Assembly (NCBI RefSeq): GCF_003063475.1
Contig: NZ_NESP01000001.1
Coordinates: 744,001-808,000, forward strand
Source: Limnohabitans curvus
GTDB taxonomy: Bacteria; Pseudomonadota; Gammaproteobacteria; Burkholderiales; Burkholderiaceae_C
Direction of reading: 5' to 3'
Length of the DNA stretch: 64,000 nucleotides
Shown here: positions 1 to 8,043 of the stretch, piece after piece
Numbering within the stretch: position 1 is the first letter of the stretch
Layout: each line of letters opens with the position of its first letter
Position numbers and translations under genes: made by a program
Notes under the pieces: generated by a model
Told to the model about the DNA's origin: nothing
The model's database searches: none
What the model saw: the letters and a program-made list of their open reading frames with translations, nothing else

Positions 1-57
1 TGCCGTCAGCAAGGCCACAGCGGCTACGCTCAAGGCGATTTGATATTTGCGGTTCAT
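1..57 (-). CDS. soxX: Exported protein, 5' end only (probably SoxX)
   Basis: Only the first 19 codons are inside the window, reading leftward from an ATG. They encode a short basic N-terminus followed by a hydrophobic run, which is the start of a Sec signal peptide. It follows soxA by 12 bp, so it belongs to the same transcript. In many sox clusters the order soxC-D-Y-Z-A is followed by soxX, the monohaem cytochrome partner of SoxA, and then soxB. The name rests only on this order; soxB is the alternative. Confidence 0.5.
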   Translation of the reverse strand, partial: MNRKYQIALSVAAVALLTA

Positions 58-69
58 TTTGCGTTTTCC

Positions 70-891
70 TTATCGTTTGATCGCAGGCGCGATGGCTTCA
101 CCACCTTTGCCATTCACACCCATGTACACGCCCAAGGCGATGGTGGCATCACTGCCAAACAAGGGGTAAGGGAAACGTTGTTGACGGTAGCAATCGTTCA
201 AGCGCAACTGAGCGCCCCACATTTGCCCGTTCGACACGCGATAAGCAGGCCAAGCACCAAAGCCGTTGCCAGCACCGGGGTTCTTGGTCAGATTAGGCAA
301 ATCTTGCAAACGGATGCGCTTGTCGTCTTGGCTGTGGCAAGTGGCACAGGCAAAGTCGTGTGAGCCGCCGCGCATGAAGAACAGGCGTTGGCCCACTTCG
401 TACATCTTGCGTTCTTCTACATGGCTTTGCGAGAGGTTGAATTTCATGCCTTTGGACTCGCCAGCAATCCAAGTCGCCAATGCGGTGACATTGCTTTGCT
501 CGCCTCGGCCAAAAGGTGTCTTGGCGATTTCTTCGCCGTTGAAGCCTTGCAACTCTTGCATGCACGTCACCAAACGTGATTCGAGGTCTTGCACACGTCC
601 AGTGTCTGAGAAGTAACGGGGCAGTTCAACCCACGCGCCTTTGACCACGCCTGCGCCTTTGCCCAAATCGCATTTTTCAAGCGATACGTTTTTCGGGCCA
701 CGTTTTTGCTTCCACAGGTCTTCACCTTTGGCTTCAAATAACTCGGCAGGATTGCCGTCTTGCAGCATGGCACGGTATTCCGCGATGCTGTCAGTTGACG
801 ACTTTTGGGCGAACGCAGCGGTTGACAAACCGATGAGCCCCACAGCGGCTGATAAGCCGATGCACCTAGACGCTAGTGCTATTTTTTTCAT
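70..891 (-). CDS. soxA: SoxA, c-type cytochrome subunit of the SoxAX thiosulfate-oxidising complex
   Basis: SoxA, with SoxX, joins thiosulfate to the SoxY carrier cysteine in the periplasm. The 273-residue protein starts at the ATG preceding a classic signal peptide ending AFAQ; an upstream in-frame start would add ten residues without a signal-like sequence. One haem-binding motif, CATCH, sits at about 182-186. The N-terminal domain has only two isolated cysteines (about 74 and 110), so the first haem of diheme SoxA is replaced, probably by a disulfide as in other single-haem SoxA. The Cys in LNDCYRQQ (about 234) matches the active-site cysteine that ligates haem. It is cotranscribed with soxZ, 26 bp upstream. 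Confidence 0.93.
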   Translation of the reverse strand: MKKIALASRCIGLSAAVGLIGLSTAAFAQKSSTDSIAEYRAMLQDGNPAELFEAKGEDLWKQKRGPKNVSLEKCDLGKGAGVVKGAWVELPRYFSDTGRVQDLESRLVTCMQELQGFNGEEIAKTPFGRGEQSNVTALATWIAGESKGMKFNLSQSHVEERKMYEVGQRLFFMRGGSHDFACATCHSQDDKRIRLQDLPNLTKNPGAGNGFGAWPAYRVSNGQMWGAQLRLNDCYRQQRFPYPLFGSDATIALGVYMGVNGKGGEAIAPAIKR

Positions 892-917
892 GTGTGTCTC
901 CACTGCGTTCGCTGTGA

Positions 918-1229
918 TCACGAAACGGTTGCTTCGTCAGAGCGTGTATCGCCCTTGTTGTCTTTCCAAGTGATGCCCACTTTGTCACCGGCTTTGGCGC
1001 CTTTGATGGTGAACTGCAAGAACGGGTTCTTAGACACAGCGGGGCCCCACTCGGCTGTCATCACAACTTTGCCGTTGAGGGTCGCTGTCACGTCTTGGAT
1101 GTGCCAAGCGGGAATGATTTTTCCGGTGCCGTCTTTGCGTTGACCGGACTCCATTTCGTGGCTCATCAAGACACGGATGGTTGCTTTGTCGCCAGCTGCT
1201 TGGGCGCGAATGCGCATTGGATCTGCCAT
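918..1229 (-). CDS. soxZ: SoxZ, sulfur carrier subunit
   Basis: SoxZ is the immunoglobulin-like partner that forms the SoxYZ carrier, which holds sulfur intermediates during thiosulfate oxidation. The 103-residue protein has the usual SoxZ length and begins MADPMRIRAQ. It carries the conserved central stretches SHEMESGQRKD and IIPAWHIQDV. It has no signal peptide, as expected for a subunit co-exported through Tat bound to SoxY. It lies between soxY and soxA with short gaps, in the family's standard order. Confidence 0.95.
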   Translation of the reverse strand: MADPMRIRAQAAGDKATIRVLMSHEMESGQRKDGTGKIIPAWHIQDVTATLNGKVVMTAEWGPAVSKNPFLQFTIKGAKAGDKVGITWKDNKGDTRSDEATVS

Positions 1230-1253
1230 GGTATTTCTCCTGAAATTTCTAAA

Positions 1254-1709
1254 TTAGCCGCCGCAGCCGCCGAGTGTCACTTTGACTTCCTTCTTGGCGA
1301 AGAAAGCTTTGCCGTCATTTGTGATGGCCACCGCATACACATCAGATGATTGGCCCATCTTGGAACGTGTCGCAAAGTTGGCTTCGACTTCGGGGGTCAC
1401 GTTGAACATGGCAATCAAAGCGGATGGGTTTTTCTCAACCAACAACAACATGCGCTTGACGTTGCCCAAGCTGGTGCTCACACCCAGTGGCACGACCGCA
1501 CCGTTTTCGGCAATATCGGGTCCAGTGATGGTGACATCTTTGCTTTCCACGGGGGCTGAACCGCCCATGGCTTTGACGGCTTCGGCCACGCTCTTGGCGT
1601 CAAACGCAGCTTTGTCAAACGCTTGCGCGTATTGAGGAAACAGGCCAGTAGAGGCCAAGAGGCCTGCCACAGCGGCGCTGTGCTTAAGGGTCTCGCGACG
1701 AGTTTGCAT
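1254..1709 (-). CDS. soxY: SoxY, sulfur carrier protein with C-terminal swinging-arm cysteine
   Basis: SoxY carries the substrate covalently on a C-terminal cysteine while SoxAX, SoxB and SoxCD act in turn. The 151-residue protein begins with a Tat-type signal (RRETLKHSAAVAG). It ends in GGCGG, the diagnostic swinging arm, with the carrier cysteine at residue 149. soxZ follows immediately on the same strand. Length and both terminal motifs match the family, so the call is firm. Confidence 0.96.
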   Translation of the reverse strand: MQTRRETLKHSAAVAGLLASTGLFPQYAQAFDKAAFDAKSVAEAVKAMGGSAPVESKDVTITGPDIAENGAVVPLGVSTSLGNVKRMLLLVEKNPSALIAMFNVTPEVEANFATRSKMGQSSDVYAVAITNDGKAFFAKKEVKVTLGGCGG

Positions 1710-1735
1710 GTAGTGCTCCTAAAAAAGGTTTTGAG

Positions 1736-2815
1736 TTATTTTGCCGCACCTGCGGCAAGCCAGTTGGCAATCGTTTTGATATCTGCTTCAGAGGCTGTTT
1801 GTGCAGGCATGGGAATCGCACCCCAAACACCCGCGCCACCCGCGCCACCCGCCTTGATCTTGCCAGCCAAGTAGTCGACTTTGCCTGGGTATTTTTTGGC
1901 AATGTCGTTGAAACTTGGCCCCACCACCTTGGTGTTTTGTGCGTGACACGCTGTGCAGTTGTGTTTCCCCAGCAAAGCCAAAGCAGGGTCAGCCACTTTG
2001 GCAGCAGGCTTGGCAACTGGCGTTACGGATGCAGCGCCGACTGGGACCGACTTGTTTTCTGGCACCGCCGTATTCGCACCGTGTTGTTGGCCTACCAAAC
2101 GATTTTGGTCGGCCAAGTTGCCGTGCGCGTTGCGTGCGTAATCGGGCAGCATGGAAGCCACTTTGGCTTCTGGGATGCAGTCTTTCATACACGCCACATT
2201 GGCAGTGTCGGGCTTGGCTGTGCCGTTGAACTCTTTGCCTGCCCACATCGCATGTTGGGTGGTCATGCCGTTGCGGTTGGGCATGCGCTTTTGCACTTCG
2301 GCCATGTTTTTGTCTGACAACACAAAGTTTTCAGGCACCACATCGGCCAAGCTCAAAAGGTAAGCGGTGACGGCATACACCTCATCAGGCTTGAGCGATT
2401 TGGGTGCCGTCCAAGGCATGGCGCGGTTGATGTAGTCCCACAGCGTGGACACCGTAGCCACCTTCATGATGGTGGTGCGTCCTGGGAAGTCTGCACGCTT
2501 CAAATTGGCCACATTGCCAGTTTTGATGTCGTCGTTGGTGGTGCCGCCAATCAAGGGGCTGAACACTTCGTTGGATTCACCAAACACACCATGGCAGTGG
2601 GCGCATTTGGCTTCCCACAAATCTTGGCCTTGCGCTACCGAGCCTGAACCCGCAGGTAAGCCTTTGAAGTCGGGGCGCACATCAATATCCCATGCCGCCA
2701 CTTCTTTCAGCGTGGCCGGACGGCCCACGCCTGGGTAGGCTGTGCTTTGTGCGCTGACAAACCCAGCAACAGCCAACAAGGCCGTGGTCAAAACGACTTT
2801 ACGAAACTTGGACAT
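1736..2815 (-). CDS. soxD: SoxD, diheme cytochrome c subunit of sulfane dehydrogenase SoxCD
   Basis: SoxD accepts electrons from the molybdenum subunit SoxC during oxidation of the sulfane sulfur on SoxY. The start at MSKFRKVVL is chosen because a signal peptide ending VSAQ follows; the upstream open frame lies inside soxC. The 359-residue protein has two haem c motifs, CAHCH at 71-75 and CTACH at 287-291, and a late PMP motif that can give the axial Met of the second haem. The start overlaps the soxC stop by 17 bp, implying translational coupling. Confidence 0.94.
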   Translation of the reverse strand: MSKFRKVVLTTALLAVAGFVSAQSTAYPGVGRPATLKEVAAWDIDVRPDFKGLPAGSGSVAQGQDLWEAKCAHCHGVFGESNEVFSPLIGGTTNDDIKTGNVANLKRADFPGRTTIMKVATVSTLWDYINRAMPWTAPKSLKPDEVYAVTAYLLSLADVVPENFVLSDKNMAEVQKRMPNRNGMTTQHAMWAGKEFNGTAKPDTANVACMKDCIPEAKVASMLPDYARNAHGNLADQNRLVGQQHGANTAVPENKSVPVGAASVTPVAKPAAKVADPALALLGKHNCTACHAQNTKVVGPSFNDIAKKYPGKVDYLAGKIKAGGAGGAGVWGAIPMPAQTASEADIKTIANWLAAGAAK

Positions 2816-4169
2816 TCTTGACCTCGCCGTTTTCTTGCACCAACCAAGATTGGATGGCGTTGTTGTGATAAATCGAGCGGGTGCCACGTGCCGCGCGCAA
2901 GTGCTTGTAGGTGGGCTGCACAAACCCCGTTTCGTCTGTGGCGCGGCTTTGGATGATGGCGGGCTTGCCGTCCCACACCCAGTCGATGTTGAAGCGCGTC
3001 AGCGCTTTGCTGAGCACCGGCGTTTCCAAACGGGCTTGGCGCCAGTTGCGACCACCGTCCACTGACACGTCAACTTTTTTGACCTTGCCACGACCCGACC
3101 AAGCCAGACCCGTGATGTTGTAGAAACCCTTATCCAACAACACCTGGCCGCCAGAAGGCGTGGTCACCACGCTCTTGCACTCTTGAATGTTGGTGTACTG
3201 ACGGTGTTGGCCATCGGGCATCAAGTCCATGTAATGCACAGCTTCGTCTTTGGCTGCATAGGGCATATCGCCCACTTCGATGCGACGCAGGTACTTGACC
3301 CAGCTGACACCTTGAATGCCAGGCACGATCAAGCGCAAGGGGTAGCCGTTTTCAGGACGCAGCATTTCGCCGTTTTGCCCATAAGCCACCAGCACTTCGC
3401 CTGACAAGATGAGGCTCATTGGAATGGTGCGGGTCATGGAAGAACCGTCACCACCTTCAGCCAAGATGAATTTGGCGTTCTTAAAATCAGCGCCCGCGAT
3501 TTCGAGCAAGGTGATAAGCGGCACGCCTGTGAACTCGCTGCACGACACCATGCCGTGTGTGTATTGCACCGTGGGCACAGCCACGTTGCCCCACTCGACC
3601 GCGGTGTTGGCACCACACTCGATGAAGTGGAAACGTGACACAGAAGGTAAGCGCATGATTTCGTCCATGGTGAACACCTTGGGTGTTTTCACCATACCGT
3701 TGATCATGAAGCGGTGCTTAGACGGGTCGATGTCCCACCAACCTTGGTGGTGACGCTCAAAGTGCAAGCCGCTGGGGGTGACGATGCCAAACAATGACTG
3801 CAAAGGTGCGAACGACACCGAGGCTTGCGTGGTTTGTGTCAAGCCTGGGCTTTGACGACGCTGCACGTTGGATTCGAACTTAGAGGGGATGCCATAACCA
3901 TTGTTGGCAGCCACACCTTGACCCAAGCCTGTGGCGTGCTCTGGCAAGTTCAAGATGTTGGGATCGCCCCCTTCGGTGGGAACTGGGTTGCCCTGCCCCA
4001 AGGCCATGGGTGCTGCTGCACCTGCAGCCGCAGCGGCAAATGCACTGCGAATGAAGTTGCGTCGACCCGTCTTGCTCTCGGCAATGACGGTGCGAATGCC
4101 GTCACGGTCTAAAAAGTTTTCGGGCGCTTTTTGAATGCGACCCGATTGAGTGCCATCTGGTGTTTTCAC
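2799..4169 (-). CDS. soxC: SoxC, molybdenum subunit of sulfane dehydrogenase
   Basis: SoxC is a sulfite-oxidase-family molybdoenzyme that, with SoxD, oxidises SoxY-bound sulfane sulfur. The N-terminal part holds a Tat signal (RRNFIRSAFAAAAAG). The molybdopterin-ligating Cys lies in HFIECGAN, and the C-terminal half is the Mo-co dimerisation domain. The GTG at 4169 is preferred because AAGGA lies about 6 nt before it; another GTG five codons upstream (4184) is open but lacks a Shine-Dalgarno. The ~96 bp upstream are AT-rich and may hold an internal sox promoter. SoxCD presence predicts complete oxidation of thiosulfate to sulfate without sulfur globules. Confidence 0.94.
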   Translation of the reverse strand: MKTPDGTQSGRIQKAPENFLDRDGIRTVIAESKTGRRNFIRSAFAAAAAGAAAPMALGQGNPVPTEGGDPNILNLPEHATGLGQGVAANNGYGIPSKFESNVQRRQSPGLTQTTQASVSFAPLQSLFGIVTPSGLHFERHHQGWWDIDPSKHRFMINGMVKTPKVFTMDEIMRLPSVSRFHFIECGANTAVEWGNVAVPTVQYTHGMVSCSEFTGVPLITLLEIAGADFKNAKFILAEGGDGSSMTRTIPMSLILSGEVLVAYGQNGEMLRPENGYPLRLIVPGIQGVSWVKYLRRIEVGDMPYAAKDEAVHYMDLMPDGQHRQYTNIQECKSVVTTPSGGQVLLDKGFYNITGLAWSGRGKVKKVDVSVDGGRNWRQARLETPVLSKALTRFNIDWVWDGKPAIIQSRATDETGFVQPTYKHLRAARGTRSIYHNNAIQSWLVQENGEVKNVQVS

Positions 4170-4188
4170 AGACAGTCCTTCCACATCA

Positions 4189-4218
4189 GTTATATATCAA
4201 TACACGCTAATATAAATC
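4189..4218. promoter_or_regulatory. AT-rich inverted repeat upstream of soxC (candidate promoter/operator)
   Basis: The gap between the small cytochrome gene and soxC holds TTATAT (4190-4195), 14 bases, then ATATAA (4210-4215), a perfect 6-bp inverted repeat. It is followed by TAAATC. The leftward strand reads TATATA-like -10 sequences here. Position, symmetry and AT content fit an operator for an ArsR-type repressor, which is an inference only. Confidence 0.35.
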
Positions 4219-4265
4219 ATCTCTGATAGGGCATCCATCGGGTTTACGCCATAAACCGAATTAGC

Positions 4266-4580
4266 TCAACGAAATTTGTAATGTTGTTTGTTCAGGACGG
4301 CAGCAACAGCGTTGGTATCTTCAGGGAAAAAGCCCAGGTTGAGCTCGGTGTTGCAATACTCCACCATGCCACGCAAAGCGCCTGCCGTGTTGATGCGGCC
4401 TTTGGGGTTATAGATGGCACTGCCATTGCCACCTACACGACGAATGTGACATTCGTTGCATTGGTTTTCAGCAATCAGCTTTTCGCCCACATTGAGATCT
4501 GCGTCTTTGAAGAGTGGATGCTGCTGTGCGCTGGCCATGCCTGCACCTGTCAAAAAAATCAAGAACAAAAACTTTCTCAT
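4266..4580 (-). CDS. Small periplasmic monohaem cytochrome c
   Basis: The 104-residue protein has a signal peptide (MRKFLFLIFLTGAGMASAQ) and one haem c site, CNECH, near residue 41, so it should be a periplasmic electron carrier. It sits between the Crp/Fnr regulator (14 bp upstream) and soxC, making an electron-transfer role in sulfur oxidation likely. It lacks the SoxX or SoxE sequence signatures I know and has an extra Cys in the C-terminal EYCNTEL. I do not assign a gene name. A full-length start is supported by the immediate signal peptide. Confidence 0.8.
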   Translation of the reverse strand: MRKFLFLIFLTGAGMASAQQHPLFKDADLNVGEKLIAENQCNECHIRRVGGNGSAIYNPKGRINTAGALRGMVEYCNTELNLGFFPEDTNAVAAVLNKQHYKFR

Positions 4581-4594
4581 GACATGTCTCCTCG

Positions 4595-5299
4595 TTACTT
4601 TTCTTGCAAAAGCTCAGGTTGCAACACTTGGTAATGTCGGCCCAGTTTGTCGAGCGGCGTCATCACGCCGGCACGCACCAAGGCGGTCACTTCACGGCTG
4701 ACGGTTTCAAGCTTGAGATCCATCATGGCACCCATGTCGTCTCGACCAAACAAGGTGGCTGAGCCATCTTCTGACACTTCATGCATTTTGCGAATGAAGT
4801 GCAGCACGCGTTGGCGTGCGCTGCCAAAGTTAAGCTCGGCCAACCAATCGTCCGCCAACTTCAAAGCACTTTGCCATTTCTCCATCAATTTGCGATGCAA
4901 GCGCGGGCTGTTAGCGCCCAGTTGATGCACCACCTCCAATGGGATACGACACAGCGACACCTCGTTCAATGCAACAGCTTGGCTGTCATAACGACCTGTC
5001 GCCAAAGCTTCAAGGCCCACCACATCGCCCGGAAACAACACACGCACCACGCGCTCTCGGCCATCTGCTGTCACGCGCACCAGCTTGATCAGCCCCTTGC
5101 GCAACGTGAACACACCAAGCGCTTGGTCTGATGCTTCATATAAAGCTTGACCCGGTTGATACACCAAGTCGTCAATGGGGGCGTGGATGAGGTTGAAGTC
5201 TTGCTCGTTCAAATCAGCGAACAACACCATCTCGCGGATGCCGCAATTACGGCAATCCGAGGTGCCCCGCCAAGCTGATTCGGTTTGAATGGGAATCAT
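4595..5299 (-). CDS. Crp/Fnr-family transcriptional regulator
   Basis: The 234-residue protein has an N-terminal CRNCGIRE motif like the cysteine region of FNR proteins, a cyclic-nucleotide-binding-like beta domain (about 25-140) and a C-terminal winged helix with a recognition segment near DLKLETVSREVTALV. Only two closely spaced cysteines (16 and 19) precede the domain, and a further Cys is at about 126, so a [4Fe-4S] cluster is possible but not certain. Its ATG overlaps the stop of the thioredoxin gene as ATGA, so it is made together with the sox proteins. A matching FNR-type box lies at 6798-6811, upstream of this operon. Confidence 0.85.
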   Translation of the reverse strand: MIPIQTESAWRGTSDCRNCGIREMVLFADLNEQDFNLIHAPIDDLVYQPGQALYEASDQALGVFTLRKGLIKLVRVTADGRERVVRVLFPGDVVGLEALATGRYDSQAVALNEVSLCRIPLEVVHQLGANSPRLHRKLMEKWQSALKLADDWLAELNFGSARQRVLHFIRKMHEVSEDGSATLFGRDDMGAMMDLKLETVSREVTALVRAGVMTPLDKLGRHYQVLQPELLQEK

Positions 5300-5781
5300 C
5301 TGCCAGTCACCACACGACGTGCCACGGCCAACTGTTCATCCAAATACGCGCCATAAAAATCTGGCAAATAAGCACCTGTCAAACGTGCGGCCACCTCACG
5401 CCCTTGAGCACCAAAGAACAACACCGTAGGCGCCAGCTTGATGCCTTGCTTGCGCACCCACGCATCCTGCGTGAGTGTCGAGCCATCGACATCAATCAAG
5501 GCACGGTTGTCACGCATGTCCACTTGCACCACCTGCAAACCTGATGCAAGCAAAGGGTACAAATAGTTCTCACGCACCACTTTGCAAAACGGACAGCCAT
5601 GCAAACTGACCATCACAACCAAAGGCTGCTTGGCCTGCAGCGCTTGCACCAACGAGGCTTGCAATGACCCGGTGGTAGGCAAAGCAACTGGCACTGCCAT
5701 CGCATCCCACGTGGTCACACCCGCCATACACAAAGTTAGACCTTGCAAGGCCTGGCGACGAGAAAAATGTGTGGTGCGCAT
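5296..5781 (-). CDS. SoxW-like periplasmic thioredoxin-fold protein
   Basis: The start is MRTTHFSRRQALQG, giving 161 residues; the longer open frame runs back into the upstream gene. A twin-arginine-like signal (SRRQALQGLTLCMAG) precedes a thioredoxin domain whose active site reads HGCPFCKVV, a CxxC redox pair. A cis-proline segment (KLAPTVLFFG) follows. In sox clusters such thioredoxins (SoxW/SoxS) keep the SoxY cysteine or partner cytochromes reduced; that role is inferred from context. The start codon shares one base with the upstream stop (TGATG). Confidence 0.8.
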   Translation of the reverse strand: MRTTHFSRRQALQGLTLCMAGVTTWDAMAVPVALPTTGSLQASLVQALQAKQPLVVMVSLHGCPFCKVVRENYLYPLLASGLQVVQVDMRDNRALIDVDGSTLTQDAWVRKQGIKLAPTVLFFGAQGREVAARLTGAYLPDFYGAYLDEQLAVARRVVTGR

Positions 5782-6761
5782 CACTTGGCTTCTTGTTCCA
5801 TCAACAAATACGTGTTGTAAGCGTTCATGCGGTTGGCTGATTTGAAAAGAGGCATTTTCGCGAACTTTGACCAATCCGTGTTCGCGTAGGCACTTTCGAA
5901 GGGCTCCATGTCTTTGGCCGCACGCCCCATGACCTCACGCAAATACAACAAGTAGTCGCGCGTGAGGGTCATGTCGCCCTTGGGATCGTTAGAGATCGGG
6001 CCATGGCCTGGCACCACCCAACGGGTATCAAACTTGAGCAAACTCTGCATGGCCTCTATCCAGTGGCGGCTATCTGCTTGGCCCACAAACGGAATCCGAT
6101 TACGAAACACAAGATCGCCTGCAAACAAAACTTTTTGCTGTGGCAGATACACCACCAAGTCTTCGGCGGTGTGTGAAGGACCAACGGGCTGGATGTCAAA
6201 GCGCACACCATCCACGGTCAAGACTTGAGGGCCGCTCAGCCACTCATCCGCAGGCACCAAGCGTGTCTTCTCATCGACCCAAGGCCAGAGCTCTTGACGC
6301 GAACTCTCCAAACGCAAACGCGCTGTGTCTGAAGTTAGGTATTCACGCGCAGCTCCGTGGGCCACGATGCGTGCCCCTAAATCTTTGAACACTTGCAAAC
6401 CATAAATATGGTCAGCGTGGTAGTGGGTCAACACCACGGTGTGAATCGGTTTGCGTGTGACTTTGGCAATTTCAGCCACCAAGCGACGCGCCAACTCTGG
6501 CGAACCCAAGGCATCGATCACCACCACGCCTGCGGGCGTGACCACGAACCCTGCATTGGAGATGAAGTTTTGGTTCGCCGACGACCCCATCTCTGAAACG
6601 CCTTGGACGTAATAAACCTCAGGCACCACTTGCTTGGCTTGCATCAAAGGTTTAGTCACAGCAATAGGAGGCGCAGATGTTTGCGCTTGCACCGACACGG
6701 CAAGACCTAGGCAGCCACAAAACCAACACACGCAAAGTTGGCGCACAAAAGCCAGTTTCAC
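5781..6761 (-). CDS. SoxH-like exported MBL-fold metallohydrolase
   Basis: This metallo-beta-lactamase-fold protein carries HYHADH (about residue 115) and later metal ligands in GPSHTAEDL and GDLVF. A signal peptide ends AVSVQAQ, placing it in the periplasm. The GTG at 6761 has GGAG 8 nt upstream; a GTG two codons earlier is only 2 nt from that site. Similar hydrolases occur as SoxH in sulfur-oxidation clusters and near quinoprotein systems, and their substrate is not settled. It heads the leftward sox transcript. Confidence 0.83.
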   Translation of the reverse strand: MKLAFVRQLCVCWFCGCLGLAVSVQAQTSAPPIAVTKPLMQAKQVVPEVYYVQGVSEMGSSANQNFISNAGFVVTPAGVVVIDALGSPELARRLVAEIAKVTRKPIHTVVLTHYHADHIYGLQVFKDLGARIVAHGAAREYLTSDTARLRLESSRQELWPWVDEKTRLVPADEWLSGPQVLTVDGVRFDIQPVGPSHTAEDLVVYLPQQKVLFAGDLVFRNRIPFVGQADSRHWIEAMQSLLKFDTRWVVPGHGPISNDPKGDMTLTRDYLLYLREVMGRAAKDMEPFESAYANTDWSKFAKMPLFKSANRMNAYNTYLLMEQEAK

Positions 6762-6797
6762 AATCACTTCTCCTCAAACAGCAGGCCAGTCTAGGGC

Positions 6798-6811
6798 TTG
6801 ACATACATCAA
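6798..6811. promoter_or_regulatory. FNR/DNR-type box between the divergent sox arms
   Basis: The sequence TTGACATACATCAA matches the TTGAY-N4-RTCAA consensus for Fnr/Dnr-type regulators completely. With flanking bases it is CTTGA-N6-TCAAG. It is 37 bp from the start of the leftward SoxH-like gene and 58 bp from the rightward transporter start, so it could control both. The Crp/Fnr protein encoded at 4595-5299 is the obvious candidate ligand; this is inference. Confidence 0.6.
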
Positions 6812-6868
6812 GCATCGCCTGAACCAGAGCACTTAGCATAGTCCAAATATAAGCGTAGACTAAATCAT

Positions 6869-7945
6869 ATGAATCTCACTGCACTGAATGAAACTTATGG
6901 CGAGTCCGTTGTCTTGGCCGTTGGTGGCTGGGTCATTGGTCTGTTGTTTGGATTTTTTGCCCAGCGCTCTAAGTTTTGCCTGCGTGCGGCGGTTGTGGAG
7001 TTTTGGCACCATCAATTTGGGGAAAAACTTTCAGTTTGGTTGCTCACATTTTCTGCAGCAGTCATTGCCATTCAAAGCCTCATTGTGTTGGGCGACCTCG
7101 ACGTCAGCACCGCACGTCAGCTGGCCACGCGGGGCAGCTTGTCCGGCGCACTGATTGGCGGCTTGCTGTTTGGTGCAGGCATGATCATGACGCGCGGGTG
7201 TGCCAGCCGCTTGCTCATTTTGTCAGCCAACGGCAATTTACGTGCTTTGCTATCGGGCTTGGTGTTTGCCGTCACTGCGCAATCGGCTTTGTCAGGAGCG
7301 CTCTCGCCTCTGCGCCAAGAGATCACCAACCTTTGGACGGTGGAAGGCGGCAGCAGCCGTGACCTGCTGGCCATGCTGGGTCTGAGCCACACCACAGGAT
7401 TGATCATCGGATGCGTTTGGCTCTTGGCTGCGCTGTACTTCACCACACGCACCACGCAACGTGCATGGATGTGGATAGGCGGCATTGGCACCGGCTTGAG
7501 CGTGGCCATGGCTTGGTGGTTTTCGTACAGCGTGTCTAAAGCCTCGTTCGAAGTGGTGCACATCCAAGGCATCACCTTCAGCGGCCCGTCAGCCGAGTGG
7601 CTCATGCGCGTGCTGGCCCCCAATCCACCAGCCATTGGTTTTGACTTTGGTTTGTTGCCTGGTGTTTTCTTGGGCTCGTTCTTTGCTGCGTGGCTAGGCA
7701 AGGAACTCAAATTAGAAGGGTTCAAAGACGGCTATGCCATGCGCCGCTACATCGTGGGCGCCATCTTCATGGGATTTGGTGCCATGCTGGCAGGCGGTTG
7801 TGCGGTCGGTGCCGGTGTGACGGGGGGCGCTATTTTTGCGCTGACAGCTTGGCTTGCTTTGATCGGCATGTGGATGGGCGCAGGCTTGGTCGACCGATGG
7901 ATGGATCCGCCACCCGTGAGTGCCCCCACGTTGATGCAACCTTGA
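6869..7945 (+). CDS. YeeE/YedE-family membrane protein (putative thiosulfate/sulfur transporter)
   Basis: The 358-residue protein is almost entirely hydrophobic, with about nine or more membrane segments. It has the family's conserved cysteines in SKFCLR, TRGCASR and AGGCAVGAG. These motifs match the YeeE/TsuA family, whose characterised members carry thiosulfate or other sulfur species inward through cysteine relays. It is divergent from the sox operon across a ~107-bp shared promoter region and precedes the flavocytochrome genes. The start ATG is the only good one before the first membrane helix. The exact substrate is not shown by sequence. Confidence 0.85.
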   Translation: MNLTALNETYGESVVLAVGGWVIGLLFGFFAQRSKFCLRAAVVEFWHHQFGEKLSVWLLTFSAAVIAIQSLIVLGDLDVSTARQLATRGSLSGALIGGLLFGAGMIMTRGCASRLLILSANGNLRALLSGLVFAVTAQSALSGALSPLRQEITNLWTVEGGSSRDLLAMLGLSHTTGLIIGCVWLLAALYFTTRTTQRAWMWIGGIGTGLSVAMAWWFSYSVSKASFEVVHIQGITFSGPSAEWLMRVLAPNPPAIGFDFGLLPGVFLGSFFAAWLGKELKLEGFKDGYAMRRYIVGAIFMGFGAMLAGGCAVGAGVTGGAIFALTAWLALIGMWMGAGLVDRWMDPPPVSAPTLMQP

Positions 7946-7992
7946 GCGGCGACGGTTGATTCGAATTCTTACGTTATAGTTTTCAACGAACT

Positions 7993-8034
7993 GGCAAACG
8001 CCATCACTGGGTTAACCCCGTGATGGCGTTTTGC
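7993..8034 (+). terminator. Long stem-loop after the YeeE-family gene
   Basis: The arms GGCAAACGCCATCAC and GTGATGGCGTTTTGCC pair almost perfectly around an inner GGGTTAACCC palindrome. It lies 48 bp after the transporter stop and 56 bp before fccA. A short T run is inside the distal arm and not after it, so termination efficiency is uncertain. Confidence 0.6.
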
Positions 8035-8043
8035 CATTCTCGA

